A stretch of DNA of 9,845 nt from an uncultured Eggerthellaceae bacterium (GCA_934630485.1 CAKTWD010000061.1:1-9845), one strand, 5' to 3'; positions 1 to 7,012 are shown, counted from the stretch's first letter. The notes: a model not told the origin generated them from the sequence alone. Numbers and translations are program-made.

Positions 1-396
<396 letters not shown>

Positions 397-413
397 TTCT
401 TACTTGAACTAGC

Positions 414-442
414 GCGGAGCCCGCATCTTGCGGGCTCCGCTT
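414..442 (+). terminator. Hairpin after tuf (terminator or attenuator)
   Basis: The arms gcggagcccgc (414-424) and gcgggctccgc (430-440) pair perfectly over 11 bp around the loop atctt. Only two Ts follow directly (441-442) and the next bases are mixed, so the U-tract is weak. It could stop tuf transcription partially and let some polymerase continue into rpmG. Confidence 0.65.
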
Positions 443-499
443 ATGAAATTCATGTGTCAAGCAAGCGTTGCAAGAAATTGGAACGTAAGAGGAGAATTC

Positions 500-649
500 A
501 TGCGTACTTTGGTCACCCTTGCCTGCACCGAGTGCAAGCGCCGTAACTATACGACCAAGAAGAACAAGCAGAACAATCCTGATCGTATCGAGATGAAGAA
601 ATATTGCAAATGGTGTGGTCATCACACCCTGCATCGTGAAACTCGATAA
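500..649 (+). CDS. rpmG: 50S ribosomal protein L33 (zinc-ribbon form)
   Basis: This encodes a 49-residue protein of the usual L33 length, a small basic component of the large ribosomal subunit. Four cysteines, C9-x2-C12 and C36-x2-C39, form the zinc ribbon of the zinc-binding ('C+') class of L33. The segment KRRNYTTKKNK and the end HTLHRETR are typical of the family. The start at 500 is preceded by AAGAGGAG at 487-494. A longer in-frame ORF from 428 would begin inside the tuf terminator hairpin, so I reject that start. The gene lies between tuf and tRNA-Trp, a common position ahead of secE-nusG. Keeping all four cysteines suggests zinc dependence; a zinc-free paralog elsewhere in the genome cannot be judged from here. 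Confidence 0.96.
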   Translation: MRTLVTLACTECKRRNYTTKKNKQNNPDRIEMKKYCKWCGHHTLHRETR

Positions 650-673
650 TATTAGGCAGGTTTTTACAAGCAT

Positions 674-750
674 AGGCCAGTAGCTCCAATTGGTAGAGCG
701 GCGGTCTCCAAAACCGCATGTTGGGGGTTCGAGTCCCTCCTGGCCTGCCA
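674..750 (+). tRNA. tRNA-Trp (anticodon CCA)
   Basis: A full cloverleaf folds. The acceptor stem pairs 674-680 with 740-746 over 7 bp, the D stem pairs 683-686 with 696-699, the anticodon stem pairs 701-705 with 713-717, and the T stem pairs 723-727 with 735-739. The T-loop is TTCGAGT. The anticodon CCA is at 708-710 in the loop CTCCAAA and reads UGG (Trp). The variable loop is 5 nt. The discriminator base is G747, and the 3' CCA is encoded at 748-750. It sits 24 nt after the rpmG stop and 108 nt before secE, so it is probably processed from a mixed mRNA/tRNA transcript. Confidence 0.97.
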
Positions 751-794
751 GCTTGTTGATAAGCAGCTTGTATCGAGGTTGCTATGGAACATGT

Positions 795-821
795 AGCAGC
801 TTGGAATCAGGCTGCTTGTTT
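795..821 (+). terminator. Terminator-like hairpin between tRNA-Trp and secE
   Basis: AGCAGCTTG (795-803) pairs with CAGGCTGCT (808-816), giving 9 bp with one T-G wobble around the tetraloop GAAT. TGTTT follows. The hairpin lies 45 nt past the tRNA and 42 nt before the secE start. It may end tRNA transcription or throttle read-through into secE-nusG. The U-tract is short, so function is uncertain. Confidence 0.5.
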
Positions 822-858
822 CACGTTTTAAGGCAGTTCGTTTTTCCGAAGGATCTGT

Positions 859-1278
859 ATGGCCCATAAGTCAAAATCTCAACGCGCTAAGGCATCTGCT
901 TCTCGCCAAGCTCGCAAAGAGCAAAAGGCGATTGATGAAGCTGCTGCACTGGCCAAAGCCGCTGAGCCGGTAGAGGAGAAGCCTAAGAAGGGCTTTTTCA
1001 AGAAGGCCGCTAAAAGCGAATCGACTAAGAACGCTGAGCAAGCACAAGCCCAGTCGAAGAAGGAATCTAAGGATCAACCTAAGAAGAAGTCTCGCTTTGC
1101 ATTCCTGAAGGATGTCAAGGCCGAGCTTAAACGTGTAACCTGGCCTTCGCGTCAGGACGTTTGGCGTTGGAGCCTGGTTGTCGTTGCAGCCCTGCTCTTC
1201 TTCGGGGTCTTCGTCGCCCTTCTCGACAATGTCATCATCACCCCGGTTCTTGTCGCTATTTCTGGTTTGGGGGCATAA
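859..1278 (+). CDS. secE: Preprotein translocase subunit SecE
   Basis: This 139-residue protein is the SecE subunit that clamps SecY in the SecYEG channel. Residues 1-80 are a hydrophilic extension rich in Lys, Ala, Glu and Ser, with no predicted fold that I can name. The conserved SecE core follows: FLKDVKAELKRVTWPSR at about 82-98, containing the amphipathic helix and the hallmark V-T-W-P-S-R, then one membrane segment at about 103-124 (SLVVVAALLFFGVFVALL). This is the single-span form usual in Gram-positives, roughly doubled in length by the N-terminal tail. The start at 859 has AAGGA at 849-853. The stop at 1278 is separated by two bases from the nusG ATG, so the two genes are almost certainly translationally coupled. 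Confidence 0.95.
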   Translation: MAHKSKSQRAKASASRQARKEQKAIDEAAALAKAAEPVEEKPKKGFFKKAAKSESTKNAEQAQAQSKKESKDQPKKKSRFAFLKDVKAELKRVTWPSRQDVWRWSLVVVAALLFFGVFVALLDNVIITPVLVAISGLGA

Positions 1279-1280
1279 TC

Positions 1281-1817
1281 ATGGCTAAGAAATGGTACGT
1301 CCTCCACACGTATTCGGGTTACGAGAACAAAGTTAAGGAAACCATCAAGCAGCGTGTCGAGATCATGGGTCTCGAGAACAATGTGTTCGGTATCGAGATT
1401 CCGACCGAGGTTGTCACCGAAATCAAAGAAGGCGGCCGCCGAGTCGAGTCCGAGAGGAAGGTTTATCCCGGATACGTTCTCGTTCGCATGGATTTGGATG
1501 CTCGTAGCTGGGCTGCCGTCCGCAACACTCCCGGTGTAACCGGCTTCGTTGGCAGCAACGGTAATCCTGAACCGCTGACCCGTGAAGAGTTCAATAAGAT
1601 GATGGGTCGCGATTCGAAGCAGGTCAACGTTGCGCGCAAGACCTCGACTGATATCGAAGTCGGCATGAGCGTCAAGGTTACCAACGGACCGCTTGCCGAG
1701 TTCGACGGCGTTGTTTCCGAGGTTTCACCCGAGTCTGGCAAGGTCAAGGTTCTCGTTAGCATCTTTGGTCGTGAGACCCCTGTTGAGCTTTCTTTCAACC
1801 AGGTTGCCAAGCTCTAG
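1281..1817 (+). CDS. nusG: Transcription termination/antitermination factor NusG
   Basis: NusG binds elongating RNA polymerase, modulates pausing and Rho termination, and couples transcription to translation. The 178-residue product starts MAKKWYVLHTYSGYENKVKE, the classic NGN-domain opening. The RNA-polymerase-binding region VYPGYVLVRMDL lies near residues 67-78, and TPGVTGFVG near 87-95. The C-terminal KOW domain begins near residue 127 (GMSVKVTNGPLAEFDG) and ends in FNQVAKL. I chose the ATG at 1281 over the in-frame 1161 start because 1161 lies inside secE and would add 40 unrelated residues. The likely ribosome site is the G-run at 1269-1273, inside the last secE codons. The stop codon is part of a terminator-like structure. 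Confidence 0.97.
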   Translation: MAKKWYVLHTYSGYENKVKETIKQRVEIMGLENNVFGIEIPTEVVTEIKEGGRRVESERKVYPGYVLVRMDLDARSWAAVRNTPGVTGFVGSNGNPEPLTREEFNKMMGRDSKQVNVARKTSTDIEVGMSVKVTNGPLAEFDGVVSEVSPESGKVKVLVSIFGRETPVELSFNQVAKL

Positions 1818-1824
1818 TTTTTTT
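1785..1824 (+). terminator. Terminator-like structure overlapping the nusG stop codon
   Basis: GAGCTT (1785-1790) pairs with AAGCTC (1809-1814). An inner stem CAAC (1796-1799)/GTTG (1803-1806) fits inside with a 5/2 internal loop. The TAG stop follows, then seven Ts at 1818-1824. The outer stem is short, but the T7 run after it is the longest in this part of the window. It would split secE-nusG from rplK-rplA. The hairpin is encoded by the last codons of nusG, so translating ribosomes could interfere with it. Confidence 0.5.
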
Positions 1825-1918
1825 GATTCAAGTGTCTTGCGTGCCCACGTGGACTGGGGCTTCTCGCGGAAGGCTTCTTGATAAATAGATCTATCCATTA
1901 CCGAAAGGATTCTGACAA

Positions 1919-2413
1919 ATGGCCGAAAAAGTTAAGAAGGTCACCGGCTTCGTCAAACTGCAGATTCCTGCTGGTGCTGCCAACCCGGCTCCTCCGGTAG
2001 GCCCTGCTCTGGGTGCTCAGGGCGTCAACATCATGCAGTTCTGCCAGGCATTCAACGCCCAGACGCAAGATCAGTCCGGCACCATCATCCCTGTTGAGAT
2101 CACCATCTACGAAGATAAGTCCTTTACCTTCGTTTGCAAGACGCCTCCCGCGGCTGTTCTCATCAAGGAGAAGCTGGGCATCAAGTCTGGCGCTGGCATT
2201 CCTCAGCTGCAGACCGTCGGCACCCTCACCGTTGATCAGCTCCGTGAGATCGCCGAGATCAAAATGCCCGACCTCAATGCCAACACCATCGAGGCCGCTA
2301 TGGAGATCATCGCTGGTACTGCTCGTTCCATGGGCGTCCGCATCGAGGGTCGCGAGATGAAGAAGAAGTACGTTCCTTCCAAGAAGCTCGCCGAGGTCCT
2401 GAAGAACCTGTAA
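1919..2413 (+). CDS. rplK: 50S ribosomal protein L11, with C-terminal extension
   Basis: L11 forms part of the GTPase-associated centre and stringent-response sensing site of the large subunit. The N-terminal domain shows KLQIPAGAANPAPPVGPALG (residues 14-32) and NIMQFCQAFNAQTQ (37-50). The C-terminal rRNA-binding domain shows KTPPAAVLIK, IAEIKMPDLN (111-120) and GTARSMGV (133-140). The usual protein ends about residue 144, at VRIEG. Here 20 more residues follow, mostly basic (REMKKKYVPSKKLAEVLKNL), giving 164 in total against about 141-144. The start at 1919 has AAAGGA at 1904-1909. The gene lies 101 nt after nusG and 76 nt before rplA, as a separate ribosomal-protein unit. Confidence 0.97.
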   Translation: MAEKVKKVTGFVKLQIPAGAANPAPPVGPALGAQGVNIMQFCQAFNAQTQDQSGTIIPVEITIYEDKSFTFVCKTPPAAVLIKEKLGIKSGAGIPQLQTVGTLTVDQLREIAEIKMPDLNANTIEAAMEIIAGTARSMGVRIEGREMKKKYVPSKKLAEVLKNL

Positions 2414-2419
2414 TTAGTA

Positions 2420-2440
2420 ATCGATTCCTATCGAATCGAT
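2420..2440 (+). other. Dyad in the rplK-rplA spacer (possible mRNA control element)
   Basis: ATCGATTC (2420-2427) pairs perfectly with GAATCGAT (2433-2440) around the loop CTATC. It is AT-balanced and has no U-tract, so it is not a terminator. The following bases read GTAAGTGGAAG, and GTGG at 2445-2448 could pair with CCAC at 2473-2476 just ahead of the rplA ribosome site. L1 is known in several bacteria to bind its own mRNA, so an autoregulatory role is possible but not shown. Confidence 0.35.
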
Positions 2441-2489
2441 GTAAGTGGAAGAGTTTAACCGCTCGTTATTCACCACGAAAGGAACCACA

Positions 2490-3206
2490 ATGGCTAAGAA
2501 GTCCAAGAACTACCGCGCAGCGATCGAGAAGATCGGCGAGAACGAGTACGCTCCTCTTGCTGCTTTCGAGATGCTGAAGGAGATCGCCTCTGCGAAATTC
2601 GACGAGACCGTCGAAGCCCACTTTCGCCTTGGCATCGACACCCGTAAGGCTGAGCAGCAACTTCGCGGCACCGTTGCTCTCCCGAACGGCTCTGGCAAGA
2701 CCGTCCGCGTAGCCGTCTTCGCCGAAGGCGCTGCTGCTGATGCAGCTCGCGAGGCTGGCGCTGACATCGTCGGCACCACCGAGCTGATGGAGGATATTCA
2801 GGCTGGCAAGATCGAGTTCGACGCTGCTGTCGCTACTCCCGATCAGATGGCCAAGGTTGGTCGTCTCGGCAAGATCCTCGGCCCCCGCGGCCTTATGCCG
2901 AACCCCAAGCTCGGTACCGTCACCCCTGATGTTGCTAAGGCCATCAACGAGCTCAAGGGCGGCCGCGTTGAGTATCGTGCCGACCGTTACGGCATCTGCC
3001 ACGTTATCCTCGGCAAGTCCAGCTTCACCGCTGAGCAGCTCGCTGAGAACTATGGCGCTGTTTACGACGAGATTCTTCGCATGAAGCCCGCAAGCTCTAA
3101 GGGCCGTTACGTGAAGAACATCACTGTTGCCTCTACCATGAGCCCGGGTATCGCGGTTGATTCTTCTGTTACGAAGAACTACACTACTGCCGTTTCTGAG
3201 GCGTAG
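2490..3206 (+). CDS. rplA: 50S ribosomal protein L1
   Basis: L1 builds the mobile stalk at the ribosomal E site and in many bacteria represses its own mRNA. The product has 238 residues, the normal length, and opens MAKKSKNYRAAIEKIG. The family's central signature LGKILGPRGLMPNPKLGTVT lies near residues 125-144, followed by GGRVEYRADRYGICHV and the C-terminal KGRYVKNITVASTMSPGIAVD. The in-frame GTG at 2445 would add 15 residues unlike L1 and lacks a ribosome site. The ATG at 2490 has AAAGGA at 2478-2483, so I chose it. Two TAG stops stand in tandem (3204-3209). A strong terminator follows, and rplJ-rplL, often the next genes, are absent here. Confidence 0.97.
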   Translation: MAKKSKNYRAAIEKIGENEYAPLAAFEMLKEIASAKFDETVEAHFRLGIDTRKAEQQLRGTVALPNGSGKTVRVAVFAEGAAADAAREAGADIVGTTELMEDIQAGKIEFDAAVATPDQMAKVGRLGKILGPRGLMPNPKLGTVTPDVAKAINELKGGRVEYRADRYGICHVILGKSSFTAEQLAENYGAVYDEILRMKPASSKGRYVKNITVASTMSPGIAVDSSVTKNYTTAVSEA

Positions 3207-3233
3207 TAGTTAGAATCACACTGGTAATGTGAG

Positions 3234-3263
3234 AAGGGAGCCTTCGGGCTCCCTTTTTGTTTT
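3234..3263 (+). terminator. Strong intrinsic terminator after rplA
   Basis: AAGGGAGCC (3234-3242) pairs with GGCTCCCTT (3247-3255) over 9 bp, closed by the very stable C(UUCG)G tetraloop. A T-rich tail TTTTTGTTTT (3254-3263) follows. This is the clearest rho-independent terminator in the window. The map ribosome site begins at the next base. Confidence 0.92.
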
Positions 3264-3275
3264 GGAGGTTGACCT

Positions 3276-4064
3276 ATGAGGGGTCGTGCACGCGGCGTTA
3301 TTTTGAAAAGCGATGGCGAAATCGAGGCCATGAAGCATGCTGGACTCGTTTCAGCGGCAGTTCTTCGAGGAATCGGCGAGCTTTGCAAATCGGGCGTCAC
3401 CACGAAAGAACTTGATGATTTCGCCGAGGAGTTCATTCGCTCTCATGGCGGTAAGCCCACATTCAAAGGCTATTACGGATACCCGGCTAGCATTTGCGCA
3501 TCGGTGAACGAGCAAATCGTTCATGGCATTCCTTCTAAAAACACCGTTCTACGCAAGGGCGATATCATCTCCATCGATGTCGGTGCTACCGTTGACGGTT
3601 GGGCAGGGGACAACGCATGGACGTTCGCGGTGGGCGAGGTCTCTCTTGCTGTAAGGCGTCTGCTTGACGCCACCGAGGAGTGCATGTGGGCTGGAATCGA
3701 TGCAGCCCGCACAGGGGGCCATTTGGGTGATATCGGTCATGCTGTTTCAGCCGTTGCCAAGCGTGAGGGTTTTGGTGTGGTCCGCGATTTCGAAGGACAC
3801 GGAATCGGTCGCGACATGCACGAAGAACCTGGCATTCCCAATTTCGGCCGCAGGGGTTCGGGATTGAAATTGGCACCTGGCATGGTTCTTGCCATCGAGC
3901 CGATGATCACCATGGGGTCGCCTCGTGTGAAGATGATGCCCGACGGCTGGCTTGCTTGCACGCGAGATGGGCTTCCTTCGGCCCATTTCGAGAAAACCAT
4001 CGCAGTCACGAAGGACGGTCCGGTGCTTATCTCCGTGGAGCCTGATCATAGTCGTCCGATTTAG
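3276..4064 (+). CDS. map: Methionine aminopeptidase, type I
   Basis: This enzyme removes the initiator methionine from nascent proteins with a two-metal centre. All five metal ligands and the key catalytic histidine align with E. coli MetAP at a constant offset of four residues: H83 (VHGIP), D101 (SIDVGA), D112 (GDNAWTF), H175 (GHGIG), E208 (AIEPM) and E239 (HFEKT), with H182 matching E. coli H178. Length is 262, normal for type I. There is no zinc-finger N-terminal extension. GGAGG at 3264-3268 lies 7 nt before the ATG and touches the rplA terminator tail, leaving no room for a promoter in between. In many bacteria map sits with secY-adk-infA; here it stands alone, so this may be a moved gene or a second copy. 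Confidence 0.96.
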   Translation: MRGRARGVILKSDGEIEAMKHAGLVSAAVLRGIGELCKSGVTTKELDDFAEEFIRSHGGKPTFKGYYGYPASICASVNEQIVHGIPSKNTVLRKGDIISIDVGATVDGWAGDNAWTFAVGEVSLAVRRLLDATEECMWAGIDAARTGGHLGDIGHAVSAVAKREGFGVVRDFEGHGIGRDMHEEPGIPNFGRRGSGLKLAPGMVLAIEPMITMGSPRVKMMPDGWLACTRDGLPSAHFEKTIAVTKDGPVLISVEPDHSRPI

Positions 4065-4155
4065 TTTTCATAAGACGAGGGGCGCGGGAGCTTTGTGCGG
4101 ATGTCGCACTCGAGTGCCTGAGGCCTTCTCAGCGCGATCTCTTCCGAATATGATG

Positions 4156-4185
4156 AGGGCCTTCCTGTTGGCGCAGGAAGGCCCT
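4156..4185. terminator. Hairpin between convergent map and murJ
   Basis: AGGGCCTTCCTG (4156-4167) pairs perfectly with CAGGAAGGCCCT (4174-4185) over 12 bp around a 6-nt loop. It lies 92 nt after map and 28 nt after the murJ stop on the other strand, so it could serve both convergent genes. Neither side has a good U-tract, so termination is inferred from stem strength and position. Two smaller dyads lie just before it: GCACTCGAGTGC (4106-4117) and CTGAG/CTCAG (4118-4132). Confidence 0.6.
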
Positions 4186-4213
4186 ATTGCTGATTGCTGC
4201 TGGGGTTTTGCTG

Positions 4214-5893
4214 TTAGCGATGCAATTTGCCCGTAAAACGGCTTGCAAGCGATTTCACGATATCCATCTCGGGCACGCGGAAGATCGCGCACAGGCCGAA
4301 GATCACCGTTAAGCCAACCAGTCCGCATACGACAAGGTCGACGACTGCGGACAGGATGTTCGCGCCGCCTGGGATGATTTGGTAAAGGACGTAGACCGCA
4401 GCGGAGCCGATGATGGTAGCGACGAGCACGCGAGCGGCGCTTGAGGCGATCTTTCCAAGATGGAGTGAGCCGACCTGCTTCTTCAGAAGAATGCACAGGA
4501 TGATGCAGCAGGTTCCGTAATAGACCAAATCGGCAATGGGCACGCCGGCCAACCCCAACACGTCGGGGCGGCAAAGGAAGGCGTACAGCAGGCACTGCGC
4601 AACGACCATGATGGTGCTCACGATAGCGAACCACAGGAACTTCCTGATGCTGGCGAACACGTTGTACAGCAGCATCATGATGGAGTAGACCGGTAGGCTG
4701 ATCACCCAAAGAGAAAGGATCGAAGCGACGTAGCTTACGTCTTCAGCCGAGAACGAACCAGCGCGGAACAGCATCATCAGCGGTACGGATAGGGCGCACA
4801 TGATGCCCGCCATGGGGATGATCAAAAGCAGCGTGTTGGAGATGCCGCTTGTCACGTGGTGGCGCAACGTGGCCCAATCGCGTTTGGCAACGGCTTCGCT
4901 CATCTCCGTGAACAGGGCGCGTGAAAGCGACACTGCCACAACGCCATAGGGCAGCTGGTACCAGGTCCATGCGTATATAAGCGTCGAAGGGCCGTTGTCG
5001 CCCGCCTGCAGCGAGAAGGCGTTGCGACACGAGAAAGCCACCATCGTGCCGATGACGTATACGAATGTGGGAGCTGAGATCTTCAGTGACTCGATGAGCG
5101 CTGGGTCGTGCAGGTCGATTTTCGGGGACCAGCGGAATCCTAGTTTGAGCAGAGCGGGGATCTGGATAAGGAACTGCGCCGCCACGCCTGCGGTCGTGCA
5201 GATGGCAAGCATGATGATGGCACCCTGCGGGTTGACCTTTGACAGGGGAACATAGGTGAACATCGCGATGATGACGATGATGTTGTTGAGTGCAGGCGCG
5301 ATGGACGGTAGAAAATAGACGCGGTTCGCATTCAAGAGACCAGTGAGAATGCCTCCGATGCCGTAGAACACGATCTGAAGTGCGAATATACGGAAGAATT
5401 GCACTGCGTATACCGTCACGTCGGCCGTTTCGCTTACCGTGAACGTCTGAGTGGCGATAACCTGAGGAGCGAAGACCGTAGCCAAGATAGAGAGGATGCC
5501 AAGAACGACAATGGCCAGGTTCAACAAGTTGTTGGCGAACCTGTTACCGCCTTCTTCGCCGAGGTTCTCCTTCTGGGAAAGGTAAACCGGCAAAAACGCC
5601 GCCGCAAGAAGACCGCCCGCTACCAGTTCGTAGATGACGTTCGGCATGTTGTTCGCAACCTGGTATGCCGAAGTGACAAGCCCGTTGCCCAGGGCGAAGG
5701 CCATCGCCCACGTCCTAATGAGGCCCGTTGCGCGAGAGCCAAGCGTCGCGACGGTCATCAAAGCAGTGGAGCGGGCGACGGAAGCGTCGGCCGCACGTTG
5801 CCGGTCATTGCCTTCGGACGCAAGCTGTGTGCTGTTCGCATCGTTGCCCTGGGGTTCTTTTTTCATCTCTGGGGTGTTTGGTTCGGAGTTCAA
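4214..5893 (-). CDS. murJ: Lipid II flippase MurJ (MviN/MVF family)
   Basis: MurJ moves lipid II across the cytoplasmic membrane for peptidoglycan synthesis. The 559-residue protein has a polar head of about 40 residues and then many hydrophobic segments to the end, as expected for a 14-span MOP-superfamily transporter. The signature near TM2 reads NNMPNVIYELVAGGLLAAAF (81-100), preceded by SRATGLIRTWAMAFALG (53-69). SR at 53-54 and R60 fit the conserved cavity arginines; the Arg of the proteobacterial RRLFAEGAF motif is not present. QLPYGVVAVSLSRALF also fits the family. I chose the TTG at 5893 because AAAGGGA lies 5 nt upstream. An ATG at 5866 (550 residues) is the alternative but has a poor ribosome site. 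The longer open frame back to 6094 runs into the nadK upstream region and looks non-coding. Confidence 0.93.
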   Translation of the reverse strand: MNSEPNTPEMKKEPQGNDANSTQLASEGNDRQRAADASVARSTALMTVATLGSRATGLIRTWAMAFALGNGLVTSAYQVANNMPNVIYELVAGGLLAAAFLPVYLSQKENLGEEGGNRFANNLLNLAIVVLGILSILATVFAPQVIATQTFTVSETADVTVYAVQFFRIFALQIVFYGIGGILTGLLNANRVYFLPSIAPALNNIIVIIAMFTYVPLSKVNPQGAIIMLAICTTAGVAAQFLIQIPALLKLGFRWSPKIDLHDPALIESLKISAPTFVYVIGTMVAFSCRNAFSLQAGDNGPSTLIYAWTWYQLPYGVVAVSLSRALFTEMSEAVAKRDWATLRHHVTSGISNTLLLIIPMAGIMCALSVPLMMLFRAGSFSAEDVSYVASILSLWVISLPVYSIMMLLYNVFASIRKFLWFAIVSTIMVVAQCLLYAFLCRPDVLGLAGVPIADLVYYGTCCIILCILLKKQVGSLHLGKIASSAARVLVATIIGSAAVYVLYQIIPGGANILSAVVDLVVCGLVGLTVIFGLCAIFRVPEMDIVKSLASRFTGKLHR

Positions 5894-5905
5894 TGTGTTC
5901 CCTTT
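5891..5905 (-). promoter_or_regulatory. Ribosome site and TTG start of murJ
   Basis: On the minus strand AAAGGGA (5905-5899) is followed by ACACA and then TTG (5893-5891). The spacing is good. The in-frame ATG 27 bases downstream has no purine-rich Shine-Dalgarno, so this site favours initiation at a rare TTG codon. Confidence 0.55.
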
Positions 5906-5958
5906 ATAAGGTGAGTGATGGGGCGCGGACGTTCGGGAAGCGAATGCGGCCACAATAC

Positions 5959-5967
5959 TGTTACAAT
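5959..5967 (+). promoter_or_regulatory. Extended -10-like site upstream of nadK
   Basis: TGTTACAAT matches the extended -10 pattern TGnTATAAT at all but one hexamer base. No good -35 is seen at 17 nt. It lies in the 210-nt divergent spacer between murJ and nadK, 137 nt ahead of the nadK ATG. ACAAT occurs twice there, 11 nt apart (5952 and 5963). No convincing minus-strand promoter for murJ was found in the same spacer. Confidence 0.35.
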
Positions 5968-6103
5968 TGCAATGCCCTGAGGCAAAGGCATCCGCCTTAC
6001 GCTCCAGGACATGGAAATAGTGAACCAACCTGCAGTCCCATCTGGGGAATTCATTCAAACAACGGAGAATATCCAGCAGACGGGCGGGAAGCAAGGCAAG
6101 CTC

Positions 6104-7012
6104 ATGCGCGTTCTCATCATCGGAAACCAGGCCAACCCCAAGGCGCTCGACGCATCGTTTCAGTTAGTTGCGTACCTTCAGGCAATCGGGCTCGAACCGG
6201 TTCTCCTTGACGTCAAGGATCTCCCTGATAGCTCATTCACCTACGGCGCTGGCAAGCTTTTCGATATCGACGAACGCTTGGAGGGCGATTTCGCTCTTGC
6301 CATCACGCTTGGCGGCGACGGCACGGTTCTTCATAGCGCTCGCATCACCACGATGATGGATGTGCCGGTGCTTGGCGCCAACTTCGGTCACCTTGGCTTT
6401 CTTTGCAATGAGGTCGACGACGGGCTTATCGCGACGGTTGCCGCTGCGCTTGCAGGCGACGTCTCGATCGAGAAACGTTCCACGCTGCGCATCGATGTCG
6501 TCTGCGACGGCGACGATGAGATCAGGGAAGCAGGCGAGGAAGTCGCCGGTCCGCGCTCTTTCTTCGCAGTGAACGAGGTTTCCATCGCTCGCGGAGCAGC
6601 GGGAAAGATCGTCGACTTCGGTTACGAGGTTTCAGGAGATTACGTCGCGCGTATGCGCGGTGATGGTTTGATCGTCGCCTCGGCAACGGGCTCCACCGCT
6701 TACGCTCTTTCTGCGGGCGGTCCGTTGGTTGCTCCCGGCCACAGGGGCATGATCGTCGTCCCTATCGCACCCCATACCCTTAATTCGCGTGCCGTTCTCA
6801 CCGAGCAGCATGATGTGGTCGAGGTCAAGCTCATCGACGATCCTCGCTACTCTGATGTCACGTTGTTCATTGACGGCGATCCTCTCGAGTTCGACGAGCC
6901 CATTCGCCGCGTTATCGTCAGGTGCGGCGACACGCCGCTTCGTTTGGTCAAATACAAGAAGACCAGCTTCTACGAGCAGATCTCGCATACGTTCTTCAGC
7001 CAGCAGCTGTAA
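6104..7012 (+). CDS. nadK: NAD kinase (ATP/polyphosphate-type)
   Basis: NAD kinase phosphorylates NAD to NADP in the cytoplasm. The 302-residue product carries the family motifs in order: GGDGT at 70-74 (catalytic Asp in the GGDG loop), NE at 157-158 (NEVSIARG) and the nucleotide-site motif TGSTAYALSAGGP at 195-207. IAPHTLNSRAVL (221-232) and DGDP (257-260) follow. I place the start at 6104, where MRVLIIGNQANPKA opens the Rossmann-like fold and AAGG lies at 6093-6096. The in-frame ATG at 6011 would add 31 polar residues, and its AGGA lies only one base away, so it is less likely. The gene is divergent from murJ. In many actinobacteria recN follows; here a 522-nt gap follows instead and no clear terminator is seen. 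Confidence 0.94.
   Translation: MRVLIIGNQANPKALDASFQLVAYLQAIGLEPVLLDVKDLPDSSFTYGAGKLFDIDERLEGDFALAITLGGDGTVLHSARITTMMDVPVLGANFGHLGFLCNEVDDGLIATVAAALAGDVSIEKRSTLRIDVVCDGDDEIREAGEEVAGPRSFFAVNEVSIARGAAGKIVDFGYEVSGDYVARMRGDGLIVASATGSTAYALSAGGPLVAPGHRGMIVVPIAPHTLNSRAVLTEQHDVVEVKLIDDPRYSDVTLFIDGDPLEFDEPIRRVIVRCGDTPLRLVKYKKTSFYEQISHTFFSQQL

Noticed and set aside
443..499. A dedicated promoter for rpmG in the 59-nt tuf-rpmG spacer
   Set aside because: A TTGACA appears only on the minus strand with no matching -10; no plus-strand -35/-10 pair is convincing.
4068..4709. 213-codon minus-strand ORF overlapping the murJ 3' end and the map-murJ spacer
   Set aside because: It is Arg/His/Pro-rich, lies in another frame of murJ, and covers the intergenic hairpin; it is not a plausible protein.
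6011..6103. Upstream ATG start for nadK (31 extra residues)
   Set aside because: Its AGGA lies one base from the ATG, and the extra residues do not resemble NAD kinase; the fold starts cleanly at 6104.
5399..6210. Plus-strand ORFs (171 and 160 codons) opposite the murJ 5' half
   Set aside because: They are antisense shadows of murJ and of the murJ-nadK spacer; no ribosome site or family features.
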